Notes: a model not told the origin generated them from the sequence alone. A stretch of 64,000 nucleotides of DNA from Roseateles sp. YR242 (GCF_900109745.1 NZ_FOAV01000009.1:161890-225889); one strand, 5' to 3'; positions 1 through 7,789 are shown, counted from the first letter of the stretch. Translations and numbers: made by a program.

Positions 1-829
1 AGACATCCGGCGATTCCTCGCAGATCGCCATCTGCGTGTCCGCCAACACCACACCGTCGGCATGGCGACCCAGCCGCTTCAACCCAAACAAGCGCCGTGC
101 GACGAGGTCCGGCCACCATGCGGGCAGCGAGGTCAAGTGAGTCGCGCATGTCGCGAAGGCTTCTTCCGCCATCGCGAAGTCGTCATAGACAAAAGCGTCC
201 TTCCCGAGCTGATACCAAAGATAGGCATCGTTCGGACGGTCCTGCAGTGCTGCTTGCAACAGGCGCTGGTTGCGCCCCTGCTTATCCGTCAGCCGTTCAC
301 TGCGGTAGCCGTCATGGCCAATACGAAGCGCCAGCGGCTTGACCGGCAAGGCGTGCATGGCTTGCTCATGAATACGTCCGGCGTATCGCACCGGGCCGGG
401 AAGGATGCGGCTGAGCCGCGCGTGTGCAACCCCATCGTCAAACTGGTCTTCCAGCGCGATGGTGCCCACAAAGTCTGGAGGGGTTTGGCGCAAGGCCTGC
501 AAGGCCTCGGCACCGGGGCCACTGGGGTCATCCCCGTCGATCAGCCACTCATCAGCATCCAGCACGATGTGCCAATCCGCTGCGGCCAGGTCGAGCGCAG
601 CATTGCGCGCCACGGAAAAGTCATCAGGCCACGGCAGGTGGGCCACACGCGCGCCGGCTTGCGCCGCCAATACCGACGTGGCGTCGGTGGAGCCCGTGTC
701 CAGCACCAGCATGTCATCCACAAAAGGGCGCACGCTGTTCAGCAGGCGCTGGATGTGGGCCGCCTCATTTTTGGCGATCACCACCACACAGGTGCGCCAA
801 GGTGCGCGGGCAGGCGCGGGAGCGCTCAC
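1..829 (-). CDS. Family 2 glycosyltransferase with C-terminal TPR-like region (partial)
   Basis: The frame runs from a GTG at 829 to the window edge without a stop (at least 276 residues), so the C-terminus lies outside. Residues about 14-100 read as a GT-A fold: a VVVIAKNEAA start, the TGSTDAT nucleotide-binding loop, a conserved DDFSVARN segment and a DADEW acceptor for the metal/sugar nucleotide. From about residue 190 the sequence (QAALQDRPNDAYLWYQLG) resembles a tetratricopeptide helix pair. The GTG overlaps the flhC stop as GTGA, so the two are translationally coupled. Small GT2-TPR enzymes beside flagellin loci often modify flagellin. Flagellin glycosylation here is an inference from position; the sugar donor cannot be read. 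Confidence 0.85.
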   Translation of the reverse strand, partial: MSAPAPARAPWRTCVVVIAKNEAAHIQRLLNSVRPFVDDMLVLDTGSTDATSVLAAQAGARVAHLPWPDDFSVARNAALDLAAADWHIVLDADEWLIDGDDPSGPGAEALQALRQTPPDFVGTIALEDQFDDGVAHARLSRILPGPVRYAGRIHEQAMHALPVKPLALRIGHDGYRSERLTDKQGRNQRLLQAALQDRPNDAYLWYQLGKDAFVYDDFAMAEEAFATCATHLTSLPAWWPDLVARRLFGLKRLGRHADGVVLADTQMAICEESPDV

Positions 830-1362
830 TGCATCTGCAGGCCACCGGCGGCCTTGCCCTTGCCAGCACGGGCCGGCGGGTTGCACAGGCCGCACACATA
901 GTGCTTGGCCACCTCATGGGGGTGGGTCACAAACTGGCCACCGCACTTGCTGCATTTGGTCAGCGTCAGCATGCCGTTGTCCACGAACTTCACCAGGCGC
1001 CAGGCACGGGTCACCGACAGCATGGGCTCCAGGTTCTGGGCCTGGGTCTGCTCCTGATAGAGCTGGTAGGCCTTGATGACGGTGTCGATCTCGTCCATCT
1101 CGGCCACCTTGTTCAGGTATTCATGAATGTTCATGAACAGGCTGGCGTGAATGTTGGGTTGCCAGCTCATGAACCAGTCGGTCGAGAACGGCAGTTGACC
1201 CTTGCTGGGGCTCTTGCCCGAGACTTCCTTGTACAGGCGCAGCAAACGCTCGTAACTCAGGTCGGTTTCCGATTCCAGCACCTGCAGGCGAGCCCCCAGC
1301 TTGATCAACGTCACAGCGCGTTCGATCTGCTTGGCTTCGGTCAGGATGGACTTGGTTCGCAT
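826..1362 (-). CDS. flhC: Flagellar transcriptional activator FlhC
   Basis: This is a 178-residue protein matching FlhC along its whole length. With FlhD it forms the FlhD4C2 complex that activates class II flagellar promoters with sigma-70 RNA polymerase. Two Cys pairs near the C-terminus, CSKCGG (about residue 140) and CGLC (about residue 158), are the zinc ligands typical of FlhC. The N-terminal EAKQIERAVTLIKLGARL segment is the conserved DNA-recognition half. The start has a GAGG about nine bases upstream. The gene lies downstream of flhD but is separated from it by 357 bp of tandem repeat, where the usual arrangement is a short gap. Its stop overlaps the glycosyltransferase start. Confidence 0.96.
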   Translation of the reverse strand: MRTKSILTEAKQIERAVTLIKLGARLQVLESETDLSYERLLRLYKEVSGKSPSKGQLPFSTDWFMSWQPNIHASLFMNIHEYLNKVAEMDEIDTVIKAYQLYQEQTQAQNLEPMLSVTRAWRLVKFVDNGMLTLTKCSKCGGQFVTHPHEVAKHYVCGLCNPPARAGKGKAAGGLQMQ

Positions 1363-1470
1363 GGAAAACCTCTACAGCTAGGGACTGGTCTCAGACGGGC
1401 ACATCACGTACCCCACACCGCTCATGGTCTCTCAACTGCCGTAGTCTGGCGACAGTCTTGTATTGACCGA

Positions 1471-1725
1471 CTTGCGTTGCCGCCGGGCCGCCCCAAGGCA
1501 ATCGCATCCACCTGAGGTTGGGGCCTTCGCCCCGACCGAGGGTGACCCCCTCGGGGGGTGGCTCCGCGTACCCGCGGAGCCGGGGGCTCCATTCATGCTT
1601 GCGTTGCCGCCGGGCCGCCCCAAGGCAATCGCATCCACCGGAGGTTGGGGCCTTCGCTCCGACCGAGGGTGACCCCCTCGGGGGGTGGCTCCGCGCACCC
1701 GCGGAGCCGGGGGCTCCATTCATGC
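1471..1725. repeat. Two tandem 127-bp GC-rich elements between flhD and flhC
   Basis: Copy 1 starts at 1471 and copy 2 at 1598, nearly identical. Each holds palindromic blocks such as CCCCCTCGGGGGG and CCGCGGAGCC. The second copy runs through the flhD stop codon (1720-1722). A shorter relative lies just after fliE (11345-11428). No coding function is supported. Confidence 0.9.
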
Positions 1726-2043
1726 AGCTTCGTGATGACGGCCGGCCATCAGGATGGAGGCGTGCAGGCGGGAGACGGCGTCGTTGGCGGCCGGCTTGCC
1801 GTGGCTGGTCAGCAGGCCCCACACCAGGTCGTCGTCCATGCGGAAGCGGCACAGCAGCGTGTTGCTGGCGGCCATCTTCATGATCTGGGCCGGGCTGAGG
1901 GTGTTCAGCAGGGCGGCGGTGTCTTCCGAGATGCCCAGACGATACAGCGCCTGCTCGCGGTCCGCACGGATCAGGCTTTGGGCCAGCATCAGGTAGGACA
2001 GGTTGGCTTCGCGAATCTCGGCGAGGATCTGGTCTGCATTCAT
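1720..2043 (-). CDS. flhD: Flagellar transcriptional activator FlhD
   Basis: FlhD of 107 residues, close to the usual 105-120. It carries the family signature AEIREANLSYLMLAQ at the N-terminus and a helical ILRAD/REQALYRLGI-type core; it partners FlhC in the master regulator. The ATG at 2043 is chosen because AGGAG lies at the right distance upstream and the family alignment begins there; an in-frame start at 2097 would add 18 residues with no family match. The last codons lie within the GC-rich repeat that continues downstream, so the repeat copy boundary touches the stop codon. The upstream 400 bp carries several TGTCAG motifs and probably holds the promoter. Confidence 0.95.
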   Translation of the reverse strand: MNADQILAEIREANLSYLMLAQSLIRADREQALYRLGISEDTAALLNTLSPAQIMKMAASNTLLCRFRMDDDLVWGLLTSHGKPAANDAVSRLHASILMAGRHHEAA

Positions 2044-2097
2044 CTCGGATCTCCTGGGGCGTTTGTTGCTGCGTTGGAATGAATTCTGCAGATTCAC

Positions 2098-2453
2098 TCA
2101 GGCTGACAACATCAGGTCGACACCAGATCCAGGCTAGGGAACGCGCCGACCCCTTTGTCAGCCTGATTCCTACAAGCTGACAGGTCGCGCAGTTCGCCGA
2201 GGGAATGAAAACAGGCCGGAGGCCCGGCGCCACCAGGGGCGCGCCGTCAGGCGGGCGTGACGGCCCTGTCAGGCAAGGAACGCGGCCCGCATGGGCGGCG
2301 GCGCCTGACAGTGAAGAAAATATCCGACGGCCAACACCACCAGCACGGCGGCCGGGTCATCGGGAGCCACCGAAACAGCCACTCAGGGCCGTTTCAGCGG
2401 GGGTTGCGGGGCGACCCTGGGGCCAGCGCCGCGACCGATTCAGGGGCCAGAGG
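2098..2453. promoter_or_regulatory. flhD upstream region with five TGTCAG/CTGACA motifs
   Basis: There is no convincing gene in this stretch. TGTCAG or its complement occurs at about 2103, 2156, 2177, 2267 and 2306, mostly as inverted pairs: TGTCAGC/GCTGACA at 2156-2182 and CTGTCAGGC/GCCTGACAG at 2266-2311. The region sits directly in front of the master regulator gene, so an operator role is plausible, but the cognate regulator is unknown. Confidence 0.4.
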
Positions 2454-2957
2454 TCAGCCGGCCGATTGCAGGCGTTGCAGTTCAGCGGTGACCAGCGGCG
2501 CCAGTTCAGGCGTCTCGCGCTTCAGCATCTCGGCCGCTTCACCCTGGCACAGGGCGGTCAGCACTTCAATGGCCGCCTTGATCTCACCCAGGCCCGACAG
2601 GGCGAAGGCCAGCGTGTAGAGGCTGGGGGCGTGTTGGGGCTGCAGGCTGACGGCCTGGTGCGCATACAGCGCGGCATCCGAGAGTTGGCCGGCGGACAGC
2701 AACAAGGCGCCGACATCGGACAGCAGGTCCACGCTGGTCGGCTCGATCTCCAGCGCATTGCACAACAAATTCACGCCATCGCCGATGCGGCCCAGGGCGG
2801 CCTGCTCGAAGGCGATGTTGCGGGCATTGGCCAGCAGCAGTTGTGCCTCACGGGACCCCGGCTGGATGCGGCTGACGCCGTCCGTCGAGGGGGTGGACAC
2901 GATGGACGCGGCGGACCGTGCCTGGGAATGCGCTTGAGTGGGCGTTTGCAGCGGCAT
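2454..2957 (-). CDS. Orphan TPR-repeat protein
   Basis: This is a 167-residue protein of unknown function. The start at 2957 is chosen because GGAGAGG lies five bases upstream; a longer frame to 3089 lacks a ribosome site. Residues about 1-35 are polar and low complexity (Ser/Thr/Gln). From about residue 40 onward the sequence reads as tetratricopeptide-like helix pairs, for example NALEIEPTSVDLLSDVGALL and ALYAHQAVSLQPQHAPSLY, followed by a helix ending in LQRLQSAG. There is no signal peptide or membrane segment, so it is probably a cytoplasmic adaptor. It lies between flhD and the first flagellin gene on the minus strand. TPR proteins beside secretion loci often act as chaperones or regulators; that role is only inferred here. 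Confidence 0.8.
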   Translation of the reverse strand: MPLQTPTQAHSQARSAASIVSTPSTDGVSRIQPGSREAQLLLANARNIAFEQAALGRIGDGVNLLCNALEIEPTSVDLLSDVGALLLSAGQLSDAALYAHQAVSLQPQHAPSLYTLAFALSGLGEIKAAIEVLTALCQGEAAEMLKRETPELAPLVTAELQRLQSAG

Positions 2958-3502
2958 AGACCTCTCCATGGTCGTTGGTGGCTGGGTGGGGGTGACTGGT
3001 GCGTCACCGGCCTGGCGGCTGCGGTAACGCTGGGAAGAACTGTAGGACGGCATTGACGTGACCAAGCGCACGAAAAGCACTGTCAACACCGCCCATTCCC
3101 CCTTTATCCCGGCGCGGAGCTGCCGTTAACCACTTGTGTCCGTCGCATTGACCGACTGGCAGGACCCAGGTCCCGCCGAAAGTCAAACGACAAACAGCCT
3201 GTTGTCAGACCCCTTTTTCAACGTTTCGAAAGTCTTGACAAACAGCCCTCAAGTTCTATGGCGAAGGTGCCGACAACCAAAACAACGGGTCTGCTGTCAG
3301 ACACGTGGTCCGGTTAGAAGGCCTGGCGTTCATAGGCCTCCGCAAGGGGGTGGGGCGGCAACGGTTGACTAGCGTCGGACTGGGACCGGACCGGGGAAAG
3401 CCCGGGCGGTTCAGCAAGAGCAAGACCGCGTCCAGGCACGGTGGCGCTCATGTGTGGTTCGGCGCTTTTGCCGGTATTTATGTATAGCTGTTAGGAGCAA
3501 TC
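2958..3502. other. Intergenic region upstream of first flagellin gene
   Basis: The 545 bp between the divergent TPR gene and the first flagellin gene hold the sigma-28-like promoter at 3249-3276 and a long untranslated leader ending in TTAGGAGCAATC before the ATG. Two further TGTCAG copies lie at about 3204 and 3295. No gene is supported. Confidence 0.6.
3249..3276 (+). promoter_or_regulatory. Sigma-28-like promoter of first flagellin gene
   Basis: TCAAG at 3249, then GCCGACAA at 3269, with 16 bases between TCAA and GCCG. This resembles the FliA consensus TAAA-N15-GCCGATAA. The same arrangement recurs before the second flagellin, fliD and fliS. The start codon lies about 225 bp downstream, so the leader is long. 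Confidence 0.65.
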
Positions 3503-4342
3503 ATGGCCCAAATCATCAACACCAATCTGTTGTCGCTCAACGCCCAGCGCAACACTGCCACCAGCCAAAGCTCGCTGGCCGTCGCCATGCAGCGCCTGTC
3601 CTCCGGCCTGCGCGTCAACTCCGCCAAGGACGACGCCGCTGGTCTGGCCATCGCTGACCGCATGCAATCCCAAGTGCGCGGCATGAACGTCGCAGCACGT
3701 AATGCCAACGACGGTATTTCTCTGGCGCAGACGGCTGAAGGTGCTTTGTCCAAGGTGGGTGACTCGCTGCAACGTATGCGTGAACTGGCGGTTCAGGCGC
3801 GTAATGCCACGAACACCACGTCCGATCTGGACTCCATTGGCCAGGAATATTCGCAGCTGGGTTCTGAAATCACCCGGGTGCTGGGTGGCACGACCTTCAA
3901 CGGCCGCAACATTCTGGCGACGGATGCTGGCACGCAGACCTTCCAGATTGGTGCCAACACCACGACCAACGACTCGGTGGACGTGATCACGACCGACATG
4001 ACGGCGGACACGAGCATCACGGCCGTGACGGGTGGTGCCATCAGCAACACGTCCACGACGACGGATCTGGCTACCGTGATCGACAACATCGATGCGGCCA
4101 TCAAGACTGTCTCTGGCGAGCGTTCCAAGCTGGGTGCTTCGCAGAACCGTTTCGACGCGATCATCTCCAACCTGCAGATCTCGGTGGAAAACCAGACGGC
4201 TGCTCGCAGCCGGATCATGGATGCGGACTTCGCTTCGGAAACGGCGAACCTGAGCCGTGCCCAGATCCTGCAACAGGCTGGCAACGCCATGATCGCCCAA
4301 GCGAACCAGGCTCCCCAGCAAGTGCTGGCCCTGCTGCGCTAA
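3503..4342 (+). CDS. fliC: Flagellin (copy 1)
   Basis: This is a 279-residue flagellin, the subunit of the external filament. The N-terminal D0/D1 block (MAQIINTNLLSLNAQRN, then SSGLRVNSAKDDAAGLAIADR) and the C-terminal block (SRIMDADFASETANLSRAQILQQAG, ending LLR) are conserved. The central domain is short (about residues 140-190), so this is a compact flagellin with little of the variable D2/D3 region. The ATG follows TAGGAG. It is the first of three tandem paralogues and has its own sigma-28-like promoter, consistent with late-class expression. It is exported by the type III apparatus encoded downstream, with FliS as the expected chaperone. Confidence 0.96.
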   Translation: MAQIINTNLLSLNAQRNTATSQSSLAVAMQRLSSGLRVNSAKDDAAGLAIADRMQSQVRGMNVAARNANDGISLAQTAEGALSKVGDSLQRMRELAVQARNATNTTSDLDSIGQEYSQLGSEITRVLGGTTFNGRNILATDAGTQTFQIGANTTTNDSVDVITTDMTADTSITAVTGGAISNTSTTTDLATVIDNIDAAIKTVSGERSKLGASQNRFDAIISNLQISVENQTAARSRIMDADFASETANLSRAQILQQAGNAMIAQANQAPQQVLALLR

Positions 4343-4412
4343 ACCTCTTCCGGGTGATGACGCTGCCTCTGCCGAGGCGGCGTTGCCCACCCCAGAGGCT
4401 TGGCCATGATTT

Positions 4413-4484
4413 CTCCGCCGCGCCTTGCGAGGCCCGTCGCCCCCTCCGGCGATGGGGTAGTGCAAACCTCGCAAGGCTGCGGAG
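4413..4484. repeat. Large imperfect inverted repeat after first flagellin gene
   Basis: The left arm at 4413-4432 (CTCCGC...CCTTGCGAGG) pairs with the right arm at 4467-4484 (CCTCGCAAGG...GCGGAG), and the interior GTCGCC/GGCGAT can pair as well. There is no T tract, so it may protect the mRNA 3' end or simply be a repeat remnant. Confidence 0.5.
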
Positions 4485-4503
4485 GAGTCTTCTGGCAGAG
4501 ACC

Positions 4504-4566
4504 CCGGGCGGGCGCTTGAGATCTGATGTCTCTTGCATCCGAGCGTCCGCCCGGTGTTTGTGTCTT
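4504..4566 (+). terminator. Putative terminator after first flagellin gene
   Basis: Arms CCGGGCGGGCGCT (4504-4516) and AGCGTCCGCCCGG (4542-4554) pair at 12 of 13 positions and are followed by TGTTTGTGTCTT. The loop can fold further. It lies about 160 bp after the stop, behind another large hairpin at 4413-4484. Confidence 0.5.
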
Positions 4567-4721
4567 AAGAAATCTGCATAACTCCTTCCGTTGGATCCGG
4601 TGCGTCTTCCTCTATGCGCTGGCGTTGCACGGCTGTGCCTGGCCAGGCTGGGCGCTGGATGACACCCGAAAGGCCCTTGGTCTTGAAGGGTTCAGGTTCG
4701 TCTATCGGGATGGGCAGCAGT

Positions 4722-5062
4722 ACTCGGTTCGGGAAAGTGACGGTCCGGGGCCTGTTTGCGTAAGTCAAGGAATGAATGACCGGGCGGAGCCCGGGCAGAA
4801 GGGACATGGAGCAAACAGGCCCCGGGCCGGCGCTTTCCAGCGCGGGGCGCTGTTTGCCGCAAACAAGGCCACAAAGGCCTCCAGGCCTCAAGCCCAAGGC
4901 AGCCCTATAAGCAGTACGGAGTATGAGGAATGGTGGCAGGACTCGGTTCGGGAAAGTGACGGCTCGGGGCTTGTTTGCGTAAGTCAAGGAATGAATGACC
5001 AGGCGGAGCCCGGGCAGAAGGGACATGGAGCAAACAGGCCCCGGGCCGGCGCTTTCCAGCGC
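4722..5062. repeat. Two direct copies of a ~122-bp element with long inverted arms
   Basis: Copy A is 4722-4843 and copy B is 4940-5062. Each contains GGGGC[C/T]TGTTTGC and, about 50 bases later, GCAAACAGGCCCC, which pair as a 13-bp stem (one G-T wobble in copy B). The shared core includes GACATGGAGCAAACA. A diverged relative lies at 21505-21612. The forward frame stays open across both copies (4526-5452), but it also runs through the second flagellin promoter and lacks a family, so it is not called as a gene. Confidence 0.85.
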
Positions 5063-5132
5063 AGCCCGTTGGTTGCAGCGAAGCGCTTTCCAGCGCAGGC
5101 CGCTGGTTGCACCAAAGCGCTTTCCTGCGCAG
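5049..5132. repeat. 34-bp tandem repeat (about 2.5 copies)
   Basis: Units beginning GCGCTTTCC start at 5049, 5083 and 5117, each followed by CAGCGCAG or CTGCGCAG. Each unit start is itself a small palindrome. It directly abuts copy B of the larger element. No gene is seen in the 4343-5539 interval beyond these repeats and the promoter. Confidence 0.8.
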
Positions 5133-5398
5133 GAGTGGGATTACCAGAGGAAGAGGAAAAAGTCGGAACCGGTGGGAGCTCCAATGAGCCCAGCGCTGCT
5201 GCCCTAGACATCGGCGGCGCTGTTGGGGCTCCCACCGAGGCCGCATCCCCGCCTCGCAGCACCTCCCGCGCCACCCAAAAAGCGGTTGGAAACGAAGAAC
5301 TGACCCCGAAACACCCGCCATTTCTCCCGCAAACCCCCACAGACGCCTACGACTTCACGTTCGCAGGGCCCTGTTACAGCCACGCGCCTACAAACCGC

Positions 5399-5426
5399 TC
5401 AAGTCTCTTTCGAGCCGACCCGATAA
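5399..5426 (+). promoter_or_regulatory. Sigma-28-like promoter of second flagellin gene
   Basis: TCAAG at 5399 and CCCGATAA at 5419 are separated by 16 bases after TCAA. The downstream CAACGGGTC is shared with the first flagellin promoter, which supports common ancestry of the two promoters. Confidence 0.65.
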
Positions 5427-5539
5427 CGTATCAACGGGTCCGCAATGTCTAGCAAGGACCTCGTGGTCCGGCCCCGTCGGACGAAGTTTTACCGACACCC
5501 GGACCGACAAGGTCTTCGACACTCGAAAGGATTTTGATC

Positions 5540-6382
5540 ATGGCTCAGATCATCAACACCAACCTGGCTTCCCTGAACGCCCAGCGTAACCTCACCGGTT
5601 CCCAATCGTCCCTCTCCACCTCCATGCAGCGCCTCTCCTCCGGCCTGCGTGTGAACTCGGCCAAGGACGACGCTGCCGGCCTCGCCATCGCAGAACGCAT
5701 GAATGCCCAGGTCCGCGGTATGAACGTCGCGGTTCGCAATGCCAACGACGGCATCTCCCTGGCGCAAACCGCTGAAGGCGCGCTCTCCAAGGTCGGTGAT
5801 TCCCTGCAACGCATGCGTGAACTGGCCGTCCAGGCCCGCAACGCCACCAACACCACCTCCGACCTGGACTCCCTGGGCCGCGAATACGCCCAGCTCGGCG
5901 AAGAAATCGGCCGTGTCCTCGGTGGCACCACCTTCAACGGCAAGGCCATCCTGGCCGCCGATGCCGGCACCCAGACCTTCCAGATCGGTGCCAACACCTC
6001 TGCCAACGACTCGGTGGACGTGATCACCAACGACCTGACGCAGGATGCCACCATCACCTCGGTGACCAGCGGCGCCATCGACAACGCTTCCACCCCGGCC
6101 ACCCTGGCCACGGTGATCGACAACATCGATGCCGCCATCAACACGGTCAGCGGCCAACGCGCCATCCTGGGTGCCTCGCAAAACCGTTTTGACGCGATCA
6201 TCTCCAACCTGCAGATCTCGGTCGAAAACCAGACGGCTGCCCGCAGCCGGATCATGGATGCCGACTTTGCGGCGGAAACCGCCAACCTCAGCCGCGCCCA
6301 GATCCTGCAGCAGGCCGGCAACACCATGGTGGCCCAGGCCAACCAGCTGCCGCAGCAAGTCCTGTCGCTGCTGCGCAGCTAA
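5540..6382 (+). CDS. fliC: Flagellin (copy 2)
   Basis: A 280-residue paralogue of the first flagellin with the same terminal D0/D1 blocks (MAQIINTNLASLNAQRN at the start, ANQLPQQVLSLLRS at the end) and an equally short central part. The ATG at 5540 is chosen over a TTG two codons upstream because the family begins MAQ and AAAGGA lies upstream. Most differences from copy 1 fall between residues about 140 and 190, the surface-exposed part. A strong rho-independent terminator follows at 6551. Whether the three flagellins mix in one filament or replace each other cannot be told from sequence. Confidence 0.96.
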   Translation: MAQIINTNLASLNAQRNLTGSQSSLSTSMQRLSSGLRVNSAKDDAAGLAIAERMNAQVRGMNVAVRNANDGISLAQTAEGALSKVGDSLQRMRELAVQARNATNTTSDLDSLGREYAQLGEEIGRVLGGTTFNGKAILAADAGTQTFQIGANTSANDSVDVITNDLTQDATITSVTSGAIDNASTPATLATVIDNIDAAINTVSGQRAILGASQNRFDAIISNLQISVENQTAARSRIMDADFAAETANLSRAQILQQAGNTMVAQANQLPQQVLSLLRS

Positions 6383-6550
6383 GCCGCCAAGCACAGCCCG
6401 GGCATCACGCGCATGACGCTGGTGCTGCGGGCACCGCGGTCGCCACACAGGCGCCCGCGCTCCTCTGAGAACACCGTCCGGATCTCGCCCCTCGCAAGCC
6501 CGAAAGGGCCCCTCCATCAGCCCCGAGGCTGACCGGCGCACGCTCATCAA

Positions 6551-6606
6551 GAAGGCCCCGCCGCCCTCCCCCACACCGGGAGGGCGGCGGGGCCTTCTTT
6601 TCTTTT
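6551..6606 (+). terminator. Strong rho-independent terminator after second flagellin gene
   Basis: A perfect 20-bp GC-rich stem (GAAGGCCCCGCCGCCCTCCC and its complement, loop about 10 bases) is followed by TTTTCTTTT. It separates flagellin copies 2 and 3 transcriptionally. The remaining 230 bp up to copy 3 hold no gene; a promoter must lie there, but I see no clear sigma-28 match. Confidence 0.9.
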
Positions 6607-6835
6607 GGCCGGTCTTTGGGGCCCTTATCGGCGCTTTAACCCGCCGACACATTCCGCACAATGGATTCCATCGAGCGAATGACTTGATTGGCTCGACCAC
6701 CGGTCCAACCGGCAGATCTCATCCAGAGCGCTTCGGGCGCGGCGGAGATCGGCAGGCGAGGTCGGGAACGACACCGCCAACCACGATCACCATCAGGATC
6801 GAGCCCAGGACAAGGATCTCCGCAGGAGTGCATCA

Positions 6836-7705
6836 ATGCCACAGACCATCAACACCAACATTGCATCGCTGAACGCGCAACGCAATCTGAACAGCTCGCA
6901 GTCGTCACTGGCGACTTCGATGCAACGGCTGTCGTCGGGCCTGCGGGTGAACTCCGCCAAGGACGACGCCGCCGGCCTCGCCATCGCCGAACGCATGAAT
7001 GCGCAAGCCCGCGGCATGAGCGTCGCGATGCGTAATGCGAACGACGGCATCTCGCTGGCGCAGACCGCTGAAGGCGCGCTCGGCAAGGTGGCCGACTCGC
7101 TGCAACGTATGCGTGAGCTGGCCATCCAGGCCCGTAACGCCACCAACGCAGACAGCGACAAGAATTCTCTGGACAAGGAATTCGGCGAACTGGCCAAGGA
7201 AATGCAGCGTGTGCTGGGCGGTACGACCTTCAACGGGAAGTACATCCTCGGCGCCGATGCGGCCACGCCGCAGACCTTCCAGGTCGGCCCCAACACCACG
7301 GCCAATGACGAAATCACCGTCACCACGCCGGACATGACCCAGGATGGGGCCATTACCAACGTGGCGGGCACGGACATCAACGGCGCAGGCCGTTCGGTGA
7401 TCGACGCGACGGCGGACTCTGCGGCCATCGCCACCGTGGTGGCGAACATCGACACCGCGCTGGACGCCGTCAACTCCCAGCGCGCCGTGCTGGGTGCGAC
7501 GCAGAACCGCTTTGACGCCGTGATTTCCAACCTGCAGGTGGCGTACGAAAACCAGACCGCTGCCCGCAGCCGGATCATGGACGCCGACTTTGCGTCGGAA
7601 ACCTCCAATCTCAGCCGGGCACAGATCCTGCAGCAGGCCGGCAATGCGATGGTGGCCCAGGCCAACCAGCTGCCGCAACAGGTTCTGTCCCTGCTGAAGG
7701 GTTGA
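6836..7705 (+). CDS. fliC: Flagellin (copy 3)
   Basis: This 289-residue flagellin is the most diverged of the three: it begins MPQTINTNIASLNAQRN and has a longer central segment (about residues 150-210, with an ATPQTFQVGPN stretch and a GTDINGAGRS insertion). The D0/D1 blocks at both ends are conserved (SSGLRVNSAKDDAAGLAIAER; SRIMDADFASETSNLSRAQ). Its ATG follows GCAGGAGTG. Unlike copies 1 and 2 it has no obvious sigma-28-like motif immediately upstream, so it may be expressed differently. The gene is followed by the fliD promoter region. Confidence 0.95.
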   Translation: MPQTINTNIASLNAQRNLNSSQSSLATSMQRLSSGLRVNSAKDDAAGLAIAERMNAQARGMSVAMRNANDGISLAQTAEGALGKVADSLQRMRELAIQARNATNADSDKNSLDKEFGELAKEMQRVLGGTTFNGKYILGADAATPQTFQVGPNTTANDEITVTTPDMTQDGAITNVAGTDINGAGRSVIDATADSAAIATVVANIDTALDAVNSQRAVLGATQNRFDAVISNLQVAYENQTAARSRIMDADFASETSNLSRAQILQQAGNAMVAQANQLPQQVLSLLKG

Positions 7706-7730
7706 TTCGCGGTCTTCCGCGAAATTTCCC

Positions 7731-7758
7731 TCAAGTCGGACGGTTCACGTGCCGACAT
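7731..7758 (+). promoter_or_regulatory. Sigma-28-like promoter of fliD
   Basis: TCAAG at 7731 and GCCGACAT at 7751 are separated by 16 bases after TCAA. The match is as good as that of the first flagellin promoter. It lies about 100 bp before the fliD start. Confidence 0.65.
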
Positions 7759-7762
7759 AGTG

Positions 7763-7789
7763 GACAGGGCCTCCCATGGGGGCCCTGTC
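7763..7789 (+). promoter_or_regulatory. Hairpin in fliD leader
   Basis: GACAGGGCC (7763-7771) and GGCCCTGTC (7781-7789) form a perfect 9-bp stem just downstream of the predicted fliD promoter. No T tract follows, so it is not a typical terminator; it could be the 3' end structure of the third flagellin mRNA or a leader element. Confidence 0.45.

Noticed and set aside
4526..5452. 308-codon plus-strand frame between flagellins 1 and 2
   Set aside because: It runs through two repeat copies, the 34-bp array and the sigma-28-like promoter of the second flagellin; it has no family similarity or ribosome site.
6600..6835. CTTTAACCCGCCGACAC as a sigma-28 promoter of the third flagellin
   Set aside because: GCCGACAC resembles a -10, but no matching -35 lies at 15-16 bases upstream.
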